DNA of 64,000 bases from Pseudoips prasinana (Eukaryota; Arthropoda; Insecta; Lepidoptera; Nolidae), in NCBI GenBank assembly GCA_951640165.1, contig OX621234.1:27594549-27658548 (forward strand), written 5' to 3'. The translations under genes were made by a program, and so were the position numbers. Every line of letters starts with the position of its first letter. Position 1 is the first letter of the stretch. Positions 57,236 to 64,000 of this stretch are shown here, one piece after another. The notes under the pieces are model-generated. The model was not told the DNA's origin. It searched no databases and worked only from the letters and a program-made list of their open reading frames with translations.

Positions 57236-57774
57236 AAGTGCTTTATCTGGAATCGCCATGAGCAAAATGACATGTCATGGTGGAGAAGATACGAAGTAAT
57301 TTCACTCAGTATCAGTATCTTACGCATTTATTAGTGTCTAACCGCTTATATATTCCAGTCTCTTTGTATTAAGAATAGGAGGATGCTGTAAGCTAGAAGT
57401 TAGCTGAAACTTGGCAATTACAAAGTACTGATTCTTAAGTTGCACAATCCTCTGATATTGGAATCGTTAAAATTAATCCTCACAGCTAAATGGTAAAGCA
57501 GTCTGTTAATCTGTCAGCTTGTATTACAATCAATGTTTACACCAGTTTCTTCGTTAACAATCCGCTAGTGCCGCCCAATTAGCTAAAATTGTACTTGGCA
57601 TCGTTATCGTGATTTTTATGTGTAATACATATAATGTTTTAATTTAGTAGTAGTTAGTGTAGTAGTAGTTTAATTAGTAAATTTTTAAATAGTAAGTATG
57701 TAAAAATATTTTTCATGTATTCATAAGCACGTATCAAATTGTTATTATGTACTCGGTTTATGTATTGTTAAAAA
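57236..57774. other. Non-coding DNA
   Basis: AT-rich; nothing recognised. Confidence 0.4.
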
Positions 57775-57779
57775 CAAAA

Positions 57780-58040
57780 AAAGTCGAGATAGCCTAGTGG
57801 GTAGACCGTTGAAATGTAGAGTCAGATCTCGAGTCACTGACTTTACGAATTCGTGTGCGGATTAGAAATTAATCATCTCGTATGGAAAACGGTGAAGGAA
57901 ACTTCACGATGTGTGAAGAATTCTGCATGGCTGAGAGTTCTCAAGAATGTTCTCTTTATGGCACGTGAAGCCATGCAATGGGAAAGTAATAGGCTGCATA
58001 ATCAATCAATCATCATCAAAAACAAGTCGTTGTAGTGTTT
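57780..58040 (+). repeat. SINE, family C
   Basis: GTCGAGATAGCCTAGTGGGT (A-box-like head), then ACGAATTCGTGTGCGGATTA, GAAACTTCACGATGTGTGAA, TGGCTGAGAGTTCTCAAGAA and GTGAAGCCATGCAATGGGAA. I recognise this block order (GGAAAACATCGTGAGGAAAC...CTGAGAGTTCTCCATAATG) from lepidopteran SINEs. Confidence 0.7.
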
Positions 58041-59482
58041 GGAAGGAAAATAAATAAATTTTAAATACATCAATGCTATTGCGTAAATACTATTCAAAGG
58101 TAAGGTGGAGGTACTTCGCCAGTCGAGCTGCTTATAGAACGAAACATCATTGTACTCTGCCTCACAAAGTTGCTACCGTTTAACACTACCAAGGTGGGAG
58201 TTTAAACTTTCGGAAACGGTAGCACTCCCTAATTATTATAGTTTAAGTGAGAGTTGAACTATTTTATAAAAAATATATTATTAGAATTTGAAATCATCTC
58301 ATTTTCAGTAGGCATACAATGTAAGAATTTCTGATACTTGTATTAATACTTGAATTTTTGCAGCAGTATTTTGTGTTCGGTTATGAACAAGGAACTTATT
58401 TGTCTGTTAAGAAACGTATTCATATCGAATCTTGGTAATGCAATTTTCACGTGAATTATAATATATACTATTCATTTTCCATTATAATGAAATCGTTTTC
58501 ATAATAATGGAATTGTTCACTTAAAATTGAGTGTATGTTGACAGCGAGTCGGGGCGGTTTCGATAGGTTATTCGCATATCTACACTTGCATAAAATGAAA
58601 AAAAAACTCCCGTAATTTGTACAAAAATTGTATATTTATAAGTTCAATAGGTTTATTTTATGAAATTAAGCCTCTTTCATCTTTACATATTCTTTTTAGC
58701 CGCGTAGGGTATATGCATCTCGATTATAGTTTACCGGATTTAAGCTGGTAGTAGAGAACGCGTTCAGTTGATTCCGCCGGATCTTCTCGGTTGGATGCGG
58801 ATAGCGCGACTGACGTCATACACATAAGGTTCGCTCTAATAATAACTTCCATAATATACTTCAAATACTATATCGTATTATGAAACTCACAAAATTTGTT
58901 ATTTATACAAATATTTAATTACACTAACGATGAATTGTTAATAAAAGTTTTGATTCGAAAAATAAATGTAAAAAGTTGTATATAAGTAATTTAATAGCTC
59001 AACTATGTTTAGATTATTTTCAAGCGCATATATTATAAGTTTGCACACGTAAAATAACTTTAACCGCTTAAGTCTCAAATTCCTACAATGTCTTCTGTAT
59101 AATAAAAGTCAGGCTATCAATAATATCCTTCTAAGAAATGCATTCATTGAGCCAGATAAGATTGTCTCACTAGCAGCACAATAGGGTCGTTTGCTGTACG
59201 TAACTCACAACGCTTCTTTTCGCTGTCAATGAGTTGAAAAGAAACAGGAAACATATTTCCTGTTGCGTCCATCCTAGAAATAATGTTAGAATATACAGGA
59301 AAATCATATTGGTATTTTTAAAATGATTGTTAATTATAACGAAGACTAGCAATTATTTAATCATTACTAACGTATTTGTGCCATAGACTTAATTCATTGT
59401 TGTATACCTATTATATTAACAAAGAATAATTAAGACCAAAGTCTTTTTTAGTGCTCCTAATTGAATTTTGGCTATTGAAATT
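58041..59482. other. Non-coding DNA
   Basis: At 58170-58227 GCTACCGTTT and AAACGGTAGC form a 10-bp inverted pair around ~35 bp. Otherwise AT-rich with nothing recognised. Confidence 0.4.
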
Positions 59483-59535
59483 GTGACTGGCTGATCTCCA
59501 TTACCAGTAGCCGGTAATGGAGATCAGCGAGTCAC
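59483..59535. repeat. Fold-back hairpin: 23-bp arms, 7-nt loop
   Basis: Arms 59483-59505 and 59513-59535 are reverse complements with one mismatch around AGTAGCC. Confidence 0.9.
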
Positions 59536-59724
59536 GAGTGTGTTTTAAACTCAGTTGCACTCTCTATACCCACACTAGCATGATCTGATGAGACGGATTA
59601 ACCGCCACGACAAGAAATAAATTACGGTTTTTTTGCTCCTTTAGGCAAGGGAGTGTAACTCCCCCAAATTCTAGACTACGGGCTTATATCGAAAATTTTT
59701 CTTAAAACTATAATACCAATATCG

Positions 59725-59810
59725 CTTTTCTCGACTCGGGATTTGAATCCAGGACCTCAATATATACGGTTGAACACGCTGCCGCTAGCCCCACGAGGCA
59801 GTCAACAATA
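59725..59810 (-). repeat. SINE head, inverted
   Basis: Reverse complement has CTCGTGGGGCTAGCGGCAGC (A-box-like) and GGTCCTGGATTCAAATCCCG (B-box-like). Confidence 0.6.
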
Positions 59811-60324
59811 TATATAATTTAATATCAATAAAATACCACAAGATATTACAGTAGGATGATGTTCAAATTAAAATTTCGTTAAATTTGACATAGACTCATA
59901 ATCGTTCTAGAATTGGTTAGTTCTGTAATCAAATCTTTTATAGACTGCCCACTACTTTGGGGTTCCCCAAAACAGCAGCATACAAAAGAAAACTGATTGG
60001 TTGAGTGTTTATCCGAAGGTCTTAAGCAGGTTGTGAATTTTCTTAAAGACTATAATTATTTTAATATCTATGAGATTTGGGGTATATTCATTCAAACAAT
60101 TCATATATTTTCTTTGTACAAGAGTCCGAAGGTCGGGTAGGGAGGAATGTTCCAAGTTACATAACCCAATCAAAGAATCCAAAATCCAAGCTCATTCTAA
60201 GTAAAACCTGTACTATGGATATTCGGCGGCGGGTAAAAATACTTATATATTATTTTTGTTAATTCATACAATACACAGAAGACACCCAAAGCAAGACTAA
60301 TAAACAAGTAAATGAACACAAATA

Positions 60325-60430
60325 TTTTCCCAATAAATAGTTGCAGTTATGTGGTAATCAAACCCGGGAACCACAAAGGGGCGAGGCCGCTACATTAATC
60401 GCTGCACCACAAGTGGACTTGTGACTTGTC
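60325..60430 (-). repeat. tRNA-derived SINE, family A-like, inverted
   Basis: Reverse complement: CACTTGTGGTGCAGCGATTA, GCGGCCTCGCCCCTTTGTGG, GGGTTTGATTACC and ACTATTTATTGGG, a diverged relative of the SINE at 14126. Confidence 0.65.
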
Positions 60431-62689
60431 ACTTGTCTTTGCAAGCATTGCAGGAAAAAAGAAACCGATGTAAATAACTAATAGGTTTTAACCTCCTCAA
60501 AGCAATTTTTGTTATGCGTTCTGTTTTTTTGCTTTACAACTAATGGAACCCTTGATACGATAGACTCTAGATCTAGCTAGACTTGGTGGATTTATTTATA
60601 TACTTAAAATAATTTTCTTTAATTTTTCACATCATATAACCCCTGTCTGGCTGTCACACATACACACGCACGCATGCATGCATGCATTTAACGCAAATAT
60701 AGATCGTTGTTTATCAATTGGGGTTGGTAGTAAAAGGATGAACTTAATGTTCACCCTGATACTACCGTATACGTTTGTATGTATTTTTCAATGCTAAATT
60801 ATAGTACAATAAAAATAATTGTCAAAATAATAAAATATATATACATATATAGGAGTGGCCTTATCATTTAGAGTATTTTAGAGGTATGAAAAATAGATGT
60901 TGGCCCGAAAAGTAACGAAAGTATCTATTTTCACATACATAATAGGTACACTCATATACATTTTATGATATCATATACAAAGCTGTAAATAACACTATGC
61001 TCTATTCATTAATTCGGAGGATCTACTATGCAGTTTAATAATGTGATTTGACTGGATTACAAAGTGGATTCAGGGCAGATACGAATTCCATTAATGGTAT
61101 GAACACTATCAATGGAATGTGTCCCAGTTTACTAATAATTATGGAATATTCGTATTCAACTAACAATAAACAATTTCCAAATAAGTCACAAGTACTCCGA
61201 CGGTTGGTGCGTTCGGTGACTATTGTTGATCTTTGTTGGAATTAATTTGAAGTGGCTTTGTCATCTGAAATGCGCGGTTTACAGAATGATTCTAATTTTC
61301 GCTACAAACTGCACGTAGTGTTGTTTAGGTTCCGTTATTTTAACAACATTTGTTTTTTGGCGTATGTGGTGAAATTTTATAAGTATGGTATTCGCCACAG
61401 AAACTTGTGAAAAATAAATAACAAATTCATTAATAAAGGTTTTCTTCTACTGAAGAACGTCAATCAGTATTTTATCAAAATTAAAAACTTGTGTAATGGG
61501 CAACAGGTACTCATAGTCTACGGTGCGATGGTCACATCAGAATGATTATGAATTGATTTAGCTTATTTTTTAATATTTGAGTTTAGGCTACCAGATTCTA
61601 AACATTTCTCTGAGGACTGATGCTACAGACACATATCCAAAATATTATGTTAATCCGTTACATTTTAGATTTCTTTTATAGATAAAGTATATTTTTAATG
61701 TGTAGATGGACCCAAAACGTTGTCCCGGAATCCCCTCTTTAAACCAAACATGCTTTGTGCATTTAGTTGTAAATTTAATTATAAATAATTTTTACTATTC
61801 AAGGCAAAACTGATGGATCGGTATTTTCGAAAAATATGTAGGTACAGGTACCAAATTTAATGATATACAATTTAACCCTAGGATGTTTACCGTAGTATTG
61901 TTTAAATAATTTTCGAATATTCGTAGCAAAATATTTGGCATACTTTATCTGTTATGAAAAACAAATAGGGAAAAACTAATATACTTAGATGTTACGCTGA
62001 TGAGGTATTTTGTCCTAAGTGTAAAATAATTCTGCATGAGAAACCAATAACACATGTTTATAACGTGCTCCTGAATATTCATGGAGTTCCTTTCATGTCA
62101 TTTACTTACCACTATATTTACTAGAAGATAATATGTTTTTAATTGTTAATAAAATAAATAAAAAAGGATTTTATTCACGTAGACTTTAAAAAAGTGCTTC
62201 TAAATAGTCAGAACATGTTTATAGTAATATAGCTAAGTATACATAATTATTTCTAGTTACATAGATATTTAGGTACACGGATTGTATGAAAACATTTATA
62301 AAATTTATTTTATAATAATAATGATATTTAGCTAGCTAGCTATAAGTTATTGTCAAAGAGATTATGTTTAGGTTTAAGTATCGAAATTTATAGTTTTAGC
62401 TATATTTTACTATATTTTGTCTGAATGGTTCTGTCTATATTAAGGTACGAATTCAATTTTATTAGTATGGTGGACCTTGTGTTTATAACGACGGTCGCGC
62501 TTTAATACTACCATCGGATCCAATGCGCCCCAACTGAGAAGACCCAGCGAAACAAACTCAGCGAGTTCATCTAAAACCGGTTTCAAAACGGCCCAGTTGA
62601 GACGGTCCGGCACAATTATTAATTAAAATAATAATTAATAAAGTGTAGACGACTGGTCCAATATAAAATCGCTACCATTAGCAGTTGTT
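60431..62689. other. Non-coding DNA
   Basis: A small CA/CATG-rich tract at 60656-60690. 62500-62610 has ACTGAGAAGACCCAGCGAAA and AACTCAGCGAGTTCATC, probably an interspersed repeat. No genes recognised. Confidence 0.4.
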
Positions 62690-63480
62690 GAGGTTACTGC
62701 TGTGTTAGGTGGGCGGAGTAAGTTGACTTCAAGAGTTCGTTCTCCCTGCAGTTTATATATTATGAAGTCTGTAATCCGTCTCTTTGGAAAACAATAATCC
62801 TCGTTGCAAGCTACACAAAAGGCCTCGTCGTGACGTTCTTTGGTCTTAGACTTTGTCGATGAAAGAGTTGTTACAGATACCGGAAATTATAATACTCACA
62901 AAGACGGATCATCTTTCTGTAAAAGGAGCTATCTAAAACATATATCGTCAATTGACCTGACTAATACACTCGTTATTCGATTATTGACTGTAAATGATAC
63001 TTCTATGTTGATTTTCTTCATTGAAAGACCACAACGTTTTAATTTCACATACATTGGAGTAAATGCCTAGTAGCAAAATGCGGTAAAAACGACTAGATCT
63101 TATAAAAGATAAACAAATCATGTTAGAGAATAAGAAAGAGCTAAAGCTGCTTTTGTCACATGTGGTGTGTCACAACTACACGTGCAATACACAGATGCTA
63201 TTGACTCGGGATAGACTCCTAAACATCATACAAGAAAATGGTCTTTAATGACTATGACTTTACGTTGAACAAATCCCATAGCCTAGAAGAACAATTGCAT
63301 CATCAGGACAATAATGAAATAACAACTAAAATCTCAGTTAAAAATATTTCGTTGCCTTGCAGTACCAAACGCTTTATGATGAATGAAAGACCCTACCATG
63401 GTCTCTGTTGCCACCAATAACCAATGCTATATCACTCAATTCCCCACAAAGGATGATTTTGAACAAATAATTTTATGTTC
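62690..63480. other. Unassigned segment with two short open frames
   Basis: Open frames on the + strand at 62840-63070 and 63238-63420 are of higher amino-acid complexity than most chance frames here (KDGSSFCKRSYLKHISSIDL; ENN-free second frame with SVKNISLPCSTKRFMM). I cannot assign them. They might be a decayed gene copy or chance. Confidence 0.25.
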
Positions 63481-64000
63481 TTAGTAACAATAGCCAGTGA
63501 TAATATACTTAAGTAAAAATTTAGGGCGGTTACTGTCAACAGAGGCACATTCAAATATCATCATAAAATTGTTATGCTCTCATTTTCCTACAGCCACAGT
63601 TTGTCACAGGAGGAAAATATGATTAGGTATATTTTGAATTTGACATAACATAAAATATACACCTACATATAAGAAAAAATGCATGTCATTGACATTGATT
63701 ATTATGTTAAGAAACTATTTTATCTGACAAAAGATAACTATTGTTATCTGCCTATTTTTTATACCAGACAAATAGCTTTGTTGCTATGTTATTTCTGTCA
63801 TATTTCGGCAAAAAACTAGGCTAAACATATTGCTTCTATCGAGCTATGTACTATTGACATAGATTATGTCAGTACTTTTCCTGTTGACAATGACATATCC
63901 AGATTGAATGAGGACATCTGTATATAGAATAATTTAAATTAACTGGTATGAAAATAGACAATTTCTCTTGCATCTGCCATTACGATACAAATTTTCTATT
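63481..64000. other. Non-coding DNA to the window end
   Basis: AT-rich; several TGACAT/ATGTCA words in both orientations (63686-63900) but no defined element. Confidence 0.4.

Noticed and set aside
60656..60690. CRISPR-like or satellite array
   Set aside because: Only a short CA/CATG microsatellite with no spacer structure.
62840..63070. Serpin fragment
   Set aside because: A loose resemblance to the strand pattern of serpins (hydrophobic run before a Pro) without any conserved serpin motif.

Overview
The window is about 64 kb of AT-rich animal nuclear DNA. Its repeats point to a moth or butterfly (Lepidoptera): tRNA-derived SINEs, a Dong/R4-type retrotransposon, a piggyBac-like element, RTE and jockey-like LINE remnants, and the dispersed GGTTCCGTA...CTTGGCCGGTTTTT and GCGGGGCGCAGCT repeats that I know from lepidopteran genomes. 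There is no operon-like organisation, rRNA gene, CRISPR array or clear functional tRNA gene.

Host gene content is sparse. I can support two host exons, both on the + strand. Exon A (23358-23537) sits in a GC-rich island and encodes a basic, Ser/Thr-rich N-terminus. Exon B (53405-53666) encodes an SH3 domain between a clean acceptor and a GTAAGT donor. Both flank the intervening DNA in phase 0, so they could be consecutive or nearby exons of one gene with an intron of about 29.9 kb. An SH3-containing Rho guanine-nucleotide exchange factor (Trio/kalirin-like) is my best but unproven guess. Everything else is intronic or intergenic.

Layout: 1-5.4 kb has decayed Tc1 and mariner-type transposases, a Harbinger-like MITE and a zinc-finger retrotransposon scrap. 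5.6 kb holds a 5S-rRNA-like SINE. 8.3-10.2 kb is a TA-flanked DNA transposon with perfect 26-bp inverted ends. 10.6-13.7 kb is a piggyBac-like element with one frameshift. 14-22.5 kb is SINEs, dispersed repeats and fold-back hairpins. 23.0-23.5 kb is the GC-rich island with exon A. 27.4-31.7 kb is a Dong/R4-type retrotransposon with an uninterrupted 1372-codon ORF, inserted in the ATT tail of a SINE. 33.9-47 kb has dispersed repeats, LINE relics (one interrupted by two SINEs, one with an internal inversion), a palindromic MITE and a tyrosine-recombinase relic. 49-52 kb has a LINE tail and an unexplained 317-bp tandem duplication. 53.4 kb is the SH3 exon. 55-60 kb has an RTE fragment, a mariner relic and more SINEs. 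60-64 kb is mostly unexplained AT-rich DNA.

The most notable points are the intact Dong-like ORF with its microsatellite target, the perfect-ended pogo-like element with subterminal repeats, the rearranged LINE with a 34-bp perfect fold-back, and a series of at least seven near-perfect short hairpins. I did not find a convincing new multi-gene biological system.
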